Assembly (NCBI RefSeq): GCF_027487935.1
Contig: NZ_JAIYCP010000005.1
Coordinates: 1-64,000 of the forward strand
From: Brevundimonas sp.
GTDB taxonomy: Bacteria; Pseudomonadota; Alphaproteobacteria; Caulobacterales; Caulobacteraceae
Reading direction: 5' to 3'
Length of the DNA: 64,000 nucleotides
Numbering within the stretch: the first letter of the stretch is position 1; each line of letters begins with the position of its first letter. The notes under the pieces were generated by a model that had not been told where the DNA came from, made no database searches, and saw only the letters and a program-made list of their open reading frames with translations. The position numbers were made by a program, and so were the translations under genes. Shown here one piece after another: positions 45,488 to 53,549 of this stretch.

Positions 45488-46333
45488 ATGGCAGACGGGG
45501 CCTATCGCTGGCAGGGCAACTGGCCCGGGCCTGACGCAGCGCGTGTCGCAGAGATCGACGCGGCCTGGGACGAGTCCCGGGTCGAGGTCTTCGCTGAATC
45601 CACCCGGGCCGCCACCGTGGAGCGCATCGGACGCGCCCTCGCCGCCGCCCGCACCGGCGACCCGGCCGGCGCGGCGGCTCCGCTCAGCCAGGCCCGTTCC
45701 GTGCTGGAGGGTCTCGACCCGGCGGCGCTGGAGCCGCGCCGCGGGCTGGCGGGCCTGTTCAAGGGTCGTGGTGCCCGGCTGAAGGGTTTCCGCGAAGCCT
45801 GGACCCGGGCCGCCGCCGGCCTTGCAGAGACCACCGGAGACCTTTCGGGACGGGTCGAGGGTGCGGATCAACGGTCCGGCGTCCTCGACAAGGCCTGGGT
45901 CGAGATCCGGGAGGCGCTCGCCGACCTCGACGCCCATCTTGCCGCCGCCTCGGCCCGGCTCGCGGGTCACGCGCCCGGTGAAGGCGACGCCCCGCATCCG
46001 CTGGTCGTCCGAAAGGCCGCCCTGGAGGCGTGTCGCGCCGCGGCCCTGCAGTCCCTGCCGCTGATCCGCAGTGCCCAGAATGCCGATGCCCGCAGCGCAG
46101 AGACGCTGAAGGCCTGCGCCGAAGGCCTGACGGTCTGGCGTGACGACTGGAAGGAGGCCCTGGGCCTTTCGGGCAAACGGCCGAAATCCGTCCGGCCCGA
46201 TGGCGAACGCATGAGCCGCGTCCGCAATGACCTCAGGACCCGCATCGACCGGGCACTCACCGAACTGACCGTTTCGAAAAGCCGCCGCGCCGAAGTCGAG
46301 GCCCGGATGGAAGCGCTGCTGCGGTCCCTCTAG
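45488..46333 (+). CDS. Uncharacterised helical protein (weak TelA/toxic-anion-resistance resemblance)
   Basis: ATG 45488 is preceded by GGAG at good spacing and gives 281 residues without signal or membrane segments. The sequence is almost entirely helical and Ala/Arg-rich. A middle part with LAGLFKGRGARLKGFREAW followed by regularly spaced Leu/Asp heptads recalls the coiled region of TelA-like proteins, but the resemblance is slight. It stands between scoB and the convergent lipoprotein gene, whose stop it abuts with no gap. I do not assign a function. Confidence 0.65.
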   Translation: MADGAYRWQGNWPGPDAARVAEIDAAWDESRVEVFAESTRAATVERIGRALAAARTGDPAGAAAPLSQARSVLEGLDPAALEPRRGLAGLFKGRGARLKGFREAWTRAAAGLAETTGDLSGRVEGADQRSGVLDKAWVEIREALADLDAHLAAASARLAGHAPGEGDAPHPLVVRKAALEACRAAALQSLPLIRSAQNADARSAETLKACAEGLTVWRDDWKEALGLSGKRPKSVRPDGERMSRVRNDLRTRIDRALTELTVSKSRRAEVEARMEALLRSL

Positions 46334-46951
46334 TCAGCCGGCGCTGGCATCGGTCCAGGCCACGATCCGGGTGTTCAGGTCCCGCGTTGCGATGTCGAAG
46401 GCCTCAACGATGGCGGACACACGGTTGGCCGTCGCAGGCTGTTCGATGGTGAACACCTGTTCGGCTGCCACGGTCCGGTCCGGCAGGGCCAGAAGCCGGG
46501 CGCGGGCGGTGACCACGATGGTCGGTGCGCGGCCCGGTGCCTCGTAGCGGGCTTCAAAGGAACGGACGTCGATATCAAGCGACCGCCGGGCCCGGATGAG
46601 CTCACGCGGACCGATCAGGCGCACCCGCGTCGCCTGGGCCGTAAAGGCGTTTTCGAGACTCGCCATATAGAGGTCCGCCGCCGGCGACACCCAGCGCGCG
46701 CCGGCGATATAGGCGGTCTCTGTGCCCGTGACGCCCAACAGCCTGTCGCCCTCAACGGCCTGCGGAAACTCAACGCGACGCAGGGTGACCTCTGTCGGAC
46801 TGGCGACCGACAGGGCCGCTGAAGCCGCCGGTGCCGCTTCGCCGAAGCGATAGCTTTGCACCGGTTCGGGCGTCGCCAGCAGGGCACAGGCCGAAAGGGC
46901 CATCGCGGCCAGGGTCACCGCAATCGGGCGGATCAATGAGATGCGGTTCAC
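46334..46951 (-). CDS. ABC-type transport auxiliary lipoprotein (PqiC/MlaD-associated)
   Basis: The 205 residues begin with a lipoprotein signal and lipobox MALSAC. The mature domain with SYRFGEAAPAA, LRRVEFPQAVEGDRLLGV and RYEAPGRAPTIVVTARARLL matches the ABC-transport auxiliary component fold (DUF330/PqiC-like). It is the last gene of the Mce/Mla-type operon, overlapping mlaD-like by ATGA, and probably docks the transporter to the outer membrane inner leaflet. Confidence 0.85.
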   Translation of the reverse strand: MNRISLIRPIAVTLAAMALSACALLATPEPVQSYRFGEAAPAASAALSVASPTEVTLRRVEFPQAVEGDRLLGVTGTETAYIAGARWVSPAADLYMASLENAFTAQATRVRLIGPRELIRARRSLDIDVRSFEARYEAPGRAPTIVVTARARLLALPDRTVAAEQVFTIEQPATANRVSAIVEAFDIATRDLNTRIVAWTDASAG

Positions 46952-47886
46952 GGCTGGACCTCCATTTCCTTGGTCGGCGCGCGGCCGATAAAGTCGCGCG
47001 GACGGGTCCGGACCTCCTCGACCAGCCCCTCCAGCGACCGGGTCGCCTCCTCCAGCGCCTGGATCGATTGCTGAAGCTGGGGAAGACCGGTGGTGGCGAA
47101 CTCGTCCATCGGGCCCTCGACATTGGAGGCGGTGCGATTGATCGAGGCCATCGCCGCTCTCGCCTCCTCGGCCGCAGCGTTGATATTCGCCACAGCCTCG
47201 CGTCCGTCACTCTCGATGATCCGGCGCGCGCTGACCGCCAGCGCCTCATATTCGGCCACCGCGGAGTTGGCCTTGATCAGCGCCTGCTCCAGCTGCTCCA
47301 GCACGCCCTTGTGGGCCTCCAGCTCATTGGTCAGGGATTCAAAATTCTTCAGGCTGGTGGAGAAGGACCGGATGTTCTCGTCCGAGAGCACCCGGTTGAT
47401 CCGGTCCAGCGCATCAACGGTCTGGGCCAGGACGGTGCCGGAACCGGTGAGCAGTTCCGCAATCGGCGAAGGCTGGCTCTGGATGACCGGCACGGCATTG
47501 TCCGGATACCGGGTCTTGAGCACGGCGCTCTCGGGATTGCCGGCTGTGATCTGGATGTAGTTCAGTCCGGTGATGCCCTGCGGCTCCAGCTGGGCGCGCG
47601 AGGTGACGCGCACCGGCGTGGTCGCATCAACGCGGATCCGGGCGATGACCTGGTCGCCCTTTTCGGGGTCCAGGTTCAGGTCCGTGACCTCGCCCACGCG
47701 GATGCCGTTGAAATGCACCTCTCCGCCTTCCGAAAGGCCGCGGACGGGGCCGTAGAAGACGATGTCATAGACGTCATAGTCATTGTTGAATGACAGGCGG
47801 GCCAGCCACATGGCGAACACCACCGCCGCCGCCAGAAGGGCGATGGTGGCAATGCCGACAGCGGCGTAGTGGGCGTCTCGTTCCAT
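46948..47886 (-). CDS. MlaD-family MCE-domain lipid transport protein
   Basis: The 312-residue protein has one N-terminal membrane helix (about 8-28), an MCE domain (about 38-120 with FYGPVRGLSEGGEVHFNGIRVGEV and QGITGLNYIQI) and a long coiled-coil tail (about 150-300). MCE proteins form hexameric rings that pass phospholipids across the periplasm. It follows the ATPase gene by 14 bp and precedes the auxiliary lipoprotein. Confidence 0.92.
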   Translation of the reverse strand: MERDAHYAAVGIATIALLAAAVVFAMWLARLSFNNDYDVYDIVFYGPVRGLSEGGEVHFNGIRVGEVTDLNLDPEKGDQVIARIRVDATTPVRVTSRAQLEPQGITGLNYIQITAGNPESAVLKTRYPDNAVPVIQSQPSPIAELLTGSGTVLAQTVDALDRINRVLSDENIRSFSTSLKNFESLTNELEAHKGVLEQLEQALIKANSAVAEYEALAVSARRIIESDGREAVANINAAAEEARAAMASINRTASNVEGPMDEFATTGLPQLQQSIQALEEATRSLEGLVEEVRTRPRDFIGRAPTKEMEVQP

Positions 47887-47900
47887 CTCGTCCGCTCTCC

Positions 47901-48701
47901 TCAGGCGACCCTGCCGGCTGCGCGACCACGCGGCCCCAGGAAATACTCCCTGATCCAGGGATGGTCTGACCGCTCCAGCTCCTGAACCGTCGCCTTGGCC
48001 ACGATGTGTCTGTCAGCCACCACGGCAACCTTGTCGGTGATCGCGTACAGGCTGTCGAGGTCATGGGTGATCATGAACACCGTGAGACCCAGGTCTTCCG
48101 ACAGCTGACGGATCAGGGCGTCAAAGGCCGCGGCACCGATCGGGTCCAGCCCGGCGGTCGGTTCATCAAGGAACAGCAGTTCAGGGTCCAGCGCCAGCGC
48201 CCGGGCCAGGCCGACCCGCTTCCGCATCCCGCCCGACAGTTCGGCGGGTTTCAGGTGGTGGGCCTCGGGCTTCAGCCCGACCATGGCGATCTTCATCTCG
48301 GCGAGCTCACGGATCACGGCCGCGGGCAGGTCTGTGTGCTCGACCAGGGGCGAGGCGACGTTGTCGATGACGCTCAGCGACGAGAACAGGGCCCCCTGCT
48401 GGAACAGGATTCCGGTCCGCCGCTGGACATCCGCCTCATCCGCCTCGGTCATGGTCGCGCGGTCATGACCAAGGATGCTGACCGAGCCGCCCTCGGGCTC
48501 CTTCAGTCCGATGATCGAGTTCAGCAGCACGGTCTTGCCGGTGCCCGAGCCGCCGACGACGCCCAGCACCTCACCCCGCTCCAGCGTCAGGTCGAGCCCC
48601 TCATGAATGACACGATCGCCGAACTGGCTCAGCAGGCCGCGCACCTCGATCAGGTTTTCGGTGACCTTGGCCGGAGCCGCCGGAGCCACTGCGGGGGTCA
48701 C
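47901..48701 (-). CDS. MlaF-type ABC transporter ATP-binding protein
   Basis: The 266 residues include Walker A GGSGTGKT near residues 50-57, the Q-loop in LFQQGALFSSLSVIDNV, signature LSGGMRKRVGLARALA and Walker B LLFLDEPTAGLDP followed by ITHDLDS. It powers the lipid transporter with the STAS-MlaE-like permease. Its start overlaps the permease stop codon (ATGA). Confidence 0.94.
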   Translation of the reverse strand: MTPAVAPAAPAKVTENLIEVRGLLSQFGDRVIHEGLDLTLERGEVLGVVGGSGTGKTVLLNSIIGLKEPEGGSVSILGHDRATMTEADEADVQRRTGILFQQGALFSSLSVIDNVASPLVEHTDLPAAVIRELAEMKIAMVGLKPEAHHLKPAELSGGMRKRVGLARALALDPELLFLDEPTAGLDPIGAAAFDALIRQLSEDLGLTVFMITHDLDSLYAITDKVAVVADRHIVAKATVQELERSDHPWIREYFLGPRGRAAGRVA

Positions 48702-49810
48702 AGGTCGAGCTCCAGGAAGATCATGGCGAACAGGGCATCCAGAAGGATGATGGCGAAGATGGCCTGCACCACGGCGGCGGTGACCCGCCGACCCAGGCTC
48801 TCGACATCGCCCGAGACCGCCATGCCCTGGCGGCAGCCGATGGTGGCGATAACCACCGCAAACACAGGGGCCTTGATCATCCCGACCAGCAGATGGGTGC
48901 CCATGTCCGGGTCCTCGCTGATGCGCTGGACAAAGAAGGACGGGCCGTAGCTGAGCTCGCTCCAGGTCACCAGCATCCCGCCCAGCAGACCGCCCAGCAT
49001 ACCGATGAAGGTCAGCAGCGGGAGCATCAGCAGCATGGCCGCAAGGCGCGGGATAACCAGCGCCTGGAAGGGGTTGACCCCCATCACCTGCATGGCGTCG
49101 ACCTCCTGGTTCATACGCATCGCGCCGATCTCGGCGGCGAAGGACGAGGAGGAACGGCCTGCAAGCAGGATCGCGGTGATCAGGACCGCCAGCTCACGCA
49201 AGGTCGCCACCGCGACCAGCTGCACCGTATAAACCCCGGCACCGAACTGGGTCAGCAGATTGGCACCCAGATAGGCGATCACCGCGCCGATGAAGAAATT
49301 GGTCAAGGCCACGATCGGTATCGAGTCGAGCCCGGCGCGTTCAACCTGGCTGAACCAGGCCGCCCAGCGGATACGGCCCGGCCGGAGCGCTGCGCCTGAG
49401 GCGACGACCAGCCGGCCGAGGAAGGCCATCGACAGGGCCGCCTCGTCGAGAATGTCATGAACACCCCGTCCGACCTTGCTGAAAAAGCGAACCCAGCCCG
49501 CTGACCGGCGGGCCGGTCCGGCGCTTTCGCGCTCCAGCCTCTCGACCATGGCATAGGTGCGCCCGGCTCCGGGCCGCTGGGCCCAGGCCGAAGCAGGCAG
49601 GACGCAGTTGCCGGCCTGGACGATCGCCAGGGCTCCGGCTGTGTCAAACCGGCCGAGATCCGTCAGATCCACCGCGTGCACGGGACGATCCCGGAGCTCT
49701 TCGTCAAGACGGCGCGAAATCCGGCCCAGCTCGGTCGCTGTCCAGTCGCCGGACAGCCGGAGCGTCGGTCCCGGCCAACCGTCCTCGATCTGGAAATCCG
49801 CTGCGGCCAT
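48698..49810 (-). CDS. MlaE-type ABC permease with N-terminal STAS domain
   Basis: The 370 residues combine an N-terminal STAS-like domain (about 10-85, with VHAVDLTDLGRFDTAGALAIV) and an MlaE permease domain with LTNFFIGAVIAYLGANLLTQFG and FAAEIGAMRMNQEVDAMQVMGVNP. In E. coli the STAS part is a separate protein, MlaB; here it is fused. The operon (permease, ATPase, MCE protein, lipoprotein) is complete for an inner-membrane phospholipid transporter. The 286-bp stretch upstream (49811-50096) should carry the promoter and the 3' end of flgL; no clear site was identified. Confidence 0.92.
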   Translation of the reverse strand: MAAADFQIEDGWPGPTLRLSGDWTATELGRISRRLDEELRDRPVHAVDLTDLGRFDTAGALAIVQAGNCVLPASAWAQRPGAGRTYAMVERLERESAGPARRSAGWVRFFSKVGRGVHDILDEAALSMAFLGRLVVASGAALRPGRIRWAAWFSQVERAGLDSIPIVALTNFFIGAVIAYLGANLLTQFGAGVYTVQLVAVATLRELAVLITAILLAGRSSSSFAAEIGAMRMNQEVDAMQVMGVNPFQALVIPRLAAMLLMLPLLTFIGMLGGLLGGMLVTWSELSYGPSFFVQRISEDPDMGTHLLVGMIKAPVFAVVIATIGCRQGMAVSGDVESLGRRVTAAVVQAIFAIILLDALFAMIFLELDL

Positions 49811-50096
49811 GGCCCGACGGTAGATCGACCCGTCCGCTTTGACTACGCCGACGGCACGGCAAAGCCCGGCCAGAGGTCAAAATGCAGACCGGCCGTAGTC
49901 GTTCAGCCACGGTTTTGGTCGATTGAGGGTCCCGGAAAGGCCCGCGCCGTCTTCATTTCTTCAGGAATGCGCCGGGTTCCGGGCACCGCTGCCCCGAACC
50001 GAACCGGCCCCGCCATGACATGCCGACCAACCCGGGCCGGGACCTTTACGGCGACGCTACCGGGAGACCGGCGTGATCCTGCCGCAGAATGTTTCT

Positions 50097-51026
50097 TTAG
50101 TTCAGATAGTTGAGAAGGGAAACTTGCCGCAACTGGCTGATCACCTGGGCCGAGGCCTGGATGGCGACCTGGGACAGCTGCAGATCCGTGATGGCTTTCG
50201 CCATGTCAGCGTCTGTCCGGCCGGCCACCAGCCCATCGAGGGCGGTCTTTTGCGCCTCCTGGCTCCGGGTCAGGCTCTCGACCTGGTTTGCGAAGGTTCC
50301 TGTCCCTGCCATCTTGTTGACCACCTCGGCCCCGGCCGCCGCGAGCCGGCCAAGCTGGGTCGTGAGGAAGGCCTTCTGCGGCGCGGTGAGCCGACCGTCG
50401 AGTGGGCCGGATCCCGGCGTGGTATGAAAGGTCTGGATGTCCCGCAGGATACTCAGCACATCGGAGCCGACCTCATTGGCGAGGAAGCCGGTCTCCAGCG
50501 TCGTTCCCTCGGCAACGCGGCTGGCGGTCTTCAGCGTATCGTTGCTGAACAGCGAAGGGACGTCGGGCGCAGCGGCCAGGGCAGCCATACTGTCTGCCGC
50601 AACGGGCTGGGTGAAGGTCGAGGCACCGGCGAACAGGTAGCTACCGAGGTGCCGCATGTTCAGCCCACCTCGCATGGCCTGGAACCGACCTTCCAGATCC
50701 TGCATCAGTGCGGCCCCGGAGTCCGTGGCGATCGCATTGCCCAGCGACTCGCGGGCACCGGAGATCGAGTCATTGATCTGGCCGAGGGCCAGATCCTGGG
50801 TCGTGAGCCGCGCGCTCACGGCCTCGCTGGTGTCGAGGAAGCCCTGGATCCGGCTCTGCGCGCCCTTGAGGGCCGTCAGGGTTTCCGACTGCCGGCCGAA
50901 GCCGGTCAGATCAGTGGCGTTCTTCTGCGTCGAGACCCGTTCCTGGGCCTCCGCCGCCCGGGACTGGGCGCTCATCAGCTCGAGCAGGGCCGACTGATAG
51001 TTTCCGAAGGTGGCGACGCGGGTCAT
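50097..51026 (-). CDS. flgL: Flagellar hook-associated protein 3 (FlgL)
   Basis: The 309 residues have flagellin-like helical ends: an N-terminus with RVATFGNYQSALLELMSAQSRAAEAQERVSTQK and a C-terminus with DLQLSQVAIQASAQVISQLRQVSLLNYLN. FlgL is the second hook-filament junction protein, exported by the flagellar type III system. Its start overlaps the flgK stop (ATGA), the usual gene order. Confidence 0.92.
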   Translation of the reverse strand: MTRVATFGNYQSALLELMSAQSRAAEAQERVSTQKNATDLTGFGRQSETLTALKGAQSRIQGFLDTSEAVSARLTTQDLALGQINDSISGARESLGNAIATDSGAALMQDLEGRFQAMRGGLNMRHLGSYLFAGASTFTQPVAADSMAALAAAPDVPSLFSNDTLKTASRVAEGTTLETGFLANEVGSDVLSILRDIQTFHTTPGSGPLDGRLTAPQKAFLTTQLGRLAAAGAEVVNKMAGTGTFANQVESLTRSQEAQKTALDGLVAGRTDADMAKAITDLQLSQVAIQASAQVISQLRQVSLLNYLN

Positions 51027-53140
51027 CAGACTATCCCCATCAGCGTATCGTACATGTCCTTGGCCGCCTGTATCAGCCGGGCGGAGGCGTTGAAGGCCTG
51101 CTGATAGGTCGTCATCAGCACCAGTTCCTCGTCCAGATTGACGCCTTCCTCGGCTCTCTGCCGGGCGTTTGCCTCGGTCGCGAGGGCGCTTGCCGTCTCC
51201 ATGCGACTTCTGGCCGAAGCCGCATTGCCGCCGATCTCGCCCGACAGCTCAGCGGCATAGCGGGAGACGGAAATCGAGCCGCCCGAGGATCCGCCGGCCG
51301 CCTGGAAATTCGCCGCCCTCTGGCCCGCATCGGCGAGGGCGAGGGCACCGCGACCGTCACCGATGCTGAGGGCTGGCGTTCCCGTGGCCGCCGAGAGGTT
51401 CAGCCGCGCCAGCGCCAGCTTGGAAGGGCTCTGTCGAATATCCGATCGCAGGGCGAAGCCATCAGCCCGCGAGGCGCGCACGCCGCCGCCGATACCGAAA
51501 AGCTCGGTCACCGACACGCCTGACGGAACCTGTGTCGTCCGGTCCTGCACCACCGTCATCGTCGGTGCCGGATTGGCGGTGCCGACAAAGGACAGGGACC
51601 CGTCAGCGGCCAGGGAGAAGGCTCCGAAACGGCCAACCCCGGTTGCCGGATCATTCAGCGCAGTGACCAGGTCTCCGACCGTGCCGCCGGCGGGGACCGC
51701 GATCTCCAGCTCCCGCAGGCGCGAGCCGTTTTCGCCGGAGAAGCGGAGGGTCAGCGTCTCTCCGGCGGTGAAGCCGTGCGGCGAGGCCGCGGTCAGGCCG
51801 TTGTCGTAGAAGGCAGGCCGGTCCGAGGACACCAGGTCGTTGAGACCGAAATAGTGGGAGAAACTCCGGCCGGCCTTGGCGGACGGGGCGGCGGCGTCAT
51901 CGGCGATGGCGACGCCGTTGGTTCCGGTCGCTGCCAGGGTCAGCTTGCCGTTGTTGAAACTGGCCGTTGCCGCGCCGCCCAACTGGGCATTGAGGACGCC
52001 GAGAAAGGTCGTCGGCGTCGCGGCGACGCCGTTGACCGTCATGGTCGCACCCGAGAAGACAATATTGGCCCGGGTCTGGATCACGCCGGCAGCGTTTGTC
52101 ACGGCGACGGTCGTCTGCCCCGAGAACCCGGCAATCGCGCTCTGGAAGGACTGACCGACATTGCGGCCGGTCAGGAGGGTCGGCGCCGGCACGGCGGAGT
52201 TGGCGTTGTGGGCCCGGTTCAGCTCATCAGCCGCATGAGACACCAGCTCGGCCAGTCGTTCGGCAGCGGCGGGAGCCTCGACATCCCTCAGCTCGATCAA
52301 GCCCTTGATCTCGCCGGAGACAAGGCTGTCGAGCAGGGGCCGCTTCTGCCCACCCGGCTCGGTGATATAGACTTCTCCGAAGGCGGTTTCCCCGGTGACC
52401 GTTCCCGCGCGGCTGTACTCGAGGGTCGCCGCGCCCTGGCCGACCAGAAGCGCGCCCACGCCGGTCCGGATCGACACCCCGCCCCCGGTCCGGCCCGCAA
52501 CCCGGATGTCCATCAACTCGGCCAGTTGGCTGATCAGGTTCATCTGGGCCGTTTCAGCCCCCGACGGATCGCCGTCGACGGCCATGGCGCGGGAAATCTC
52601 GATGTTGAGGCCGTCAATCTGCTCAAGCAGGCTGTTGGCCCGTTCAACGGCGCTCTGGATCCGGCCGTCCGCGTCCTGCCGAACCGCCTGTATCTGGCCG
52701 GAGATCCGGCCGGCCTCATCAAAGAGCGCCTGGGTGCGGAACAGGGCGTCCTGTCGCCGGGGCGAAGACGTCGGGTCCTCGGCCGTGGCCGCAAAGGTGG
52801 AGAAGACTGCGTCGACCTTGGCGAAAAAGCCGGCGTCGCCGCCGGGGTCACCGAACAGCGACTGGATACGGTCATAGAGCTCGTGCCGCACGCCCATGCG
52901 CGCCGACTCGGCCCCCGCGTTCAGACTGGCCGCCTGAAGAAACCGGTCGGTGGCCAGGCGGATGCGCCCCACCTCAACGCCAGCGCCCATGCCCTGGCTG
53001 GTCATGCTCCGCTGCTCGCCGACCTTGCGCACATAGCCGGGCGTATTCACGTTGGAGACGTTGTCGGAGACGATGCGAAGCTGGGTCTGGGCTGCCTGCA
53101 GGCCTGAGCTTGCAGTGTTCATGATGGCGTTCAGGGACAT
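51026..53140 (-). CDS. flgK: Flagellar hook-associated protein 1 (FlgK)
   Basis: Start 53140 follows GGAGG and gives 704 residues. The N-terminal rod-family motif SSGLQAAQTQLRIVSDNVSNVNTPGY and the C-terminal helix with VLMTTYQQAFNASARLIQAAKDMYDTLM define FlgK. It is the first hook-filament junction protein. The gene heads the flgK-flgL pair and is divergent from fliK, with a sigma-54-type promoter sequence about 145 bp upstream. Confidence 0.94.
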   Translation of the reverse strand: MSLNAIMNTASSGLQAAQTQLRIVSDNVSNVNTPGYVRKVGEQRSMTSQGMGAGVEVGRIRLATDRFLQAASLNAGAESARMGVRHELYDRIQSLFGDPGGDAGFFAKVDAVFSTFAATAEDPTSSPRRQDALFRTQALFDEAGRISGQIQAVRQDADGRIQSAVERANSLLEQIDGLNIEISRAMAVDGDPSGAETAQMNLISQLAELMDIRVAGRTGGGVSIRTGVGALLVGQGAATLEYSRAGTVTGETAFGEVYITEPGGQKRPLLDSLVSGEIKGLIELRDVEAPAAAERLAELVSHAADELNRAHNANSAVPAPTLLTGRNVGQSFQSAIAGFSGQTTVAVTNAAGVIQTRANIVFSGATMTVNGVAATPTTFLGVLNAQLGGAATASFNNGKLTLAATGTNGVAIADDAAAPSAKAGRSFSHYFGLNDLVSSDRPAFYDNGLTAASPHGFTAGETLTLRFSGENGSRLRELEIAVPAGGTVGDLVTALNDPATGVGRFGAFSLAADGSLSFVGTANPAPTMTVVQDRTTQVPSGVSVTELFGIGGGVRASRADGFALRSDIRQSPSKLALARLNLSAATGTPALSIGDGRGALALADAGQRAANFQAAGGSSGGSISVSRYAAELSGEIGGNAASARSRMETASALATEANARQRAEEGVNLDEELVLMTTYQQAFNASARLIQAAKDMYDTLMGIV

Positions 53141-53285
53141 CCGAAGACCTCCAAAGTCACGATACCCGGCAAGCCCTGCCACTCGACGCGCGTTTTTTGC
53201 CCGGCATTCCGCGATTGCGGCCCGTACAAGCTACTGAATTTACGCGTTCTTGCGTTTTTCGCCTGGGTCATGCCGGGCAGGGCGC

Positions 53286-53300
53286 GCAAGGACCGGGCCA
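53286..53300 (-). promoter_or_regulatory. Sigma-54-type promoter for flgK-flgL
   Basis: Read on the minus strand the site is TGGCCCGGTCCTTGC, that is TGGC-N7-TTGC with correct -24/-12 spacing. Transcription would start near 53275, giving a leader of about 135 nt before flgK. Class III/IV flagellar genes of Caulobacter are sigma-54 dependent. Confidence 0.6.
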
Positions 53301-53458
53301 GACCCATGCCGGATCCGTGAGGCCGTGCCGACCGACCGCCGGCGCCGGGCAATAAACGTCTCCACGCGGCAAGTTTCGACTGAGCCACATCGGTGATCGA
53401 AAGCCGGGCCCGGACTCTTTTCTGTTTGTTTTCTGAATATTACGAGACGCGGTCCGTT

Positions 53459-53473
53459 TGGCCCGCGACTTGC
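53459..53473 (+). promoter_or_regulatory. Sigma-54-type promoter for fliK-flgD-flgE
   Basis: TGGCCCGCGACTTGC matches TGGC-N7-TTGC with the GG and GC doublets at correct spacing. The predicted start near 53485 leaves about 65 nt before fliK. The -24 element TGGCCC equals that of the opposite flgKL site. Confidence 0.65.
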
Positions 53474-53549
53474 GCAGTGGGCCTCGAATGTCCGGCGCAG
53501 CAGGCGCCCTCGTCCCCCCTCCCCTCCATGAACGGCTTTCCCGGCAACC

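Larger units (their letters stand above)
53141..53549. other. 409-bp divergent promoter region of flgKL and fliK-flgDE
   Basis: No gene is supported. Two sigma-54-like sites in opposite orientation (53286-53300 and 53459-53473) share the form TGGCCC-N5-TTGCG. The space between them would be suited to an activator such as FlbD, but no specific site is claimed. Confidence 0.55.

Noticed and set aside
53174-53188. TGGCAGGGCTTGC on the minus strand close to flgK
   Set aside because: The spacing between the GG and GC elements is two bases short for sigma-54; the site at 53286-53300 has correct spacing.
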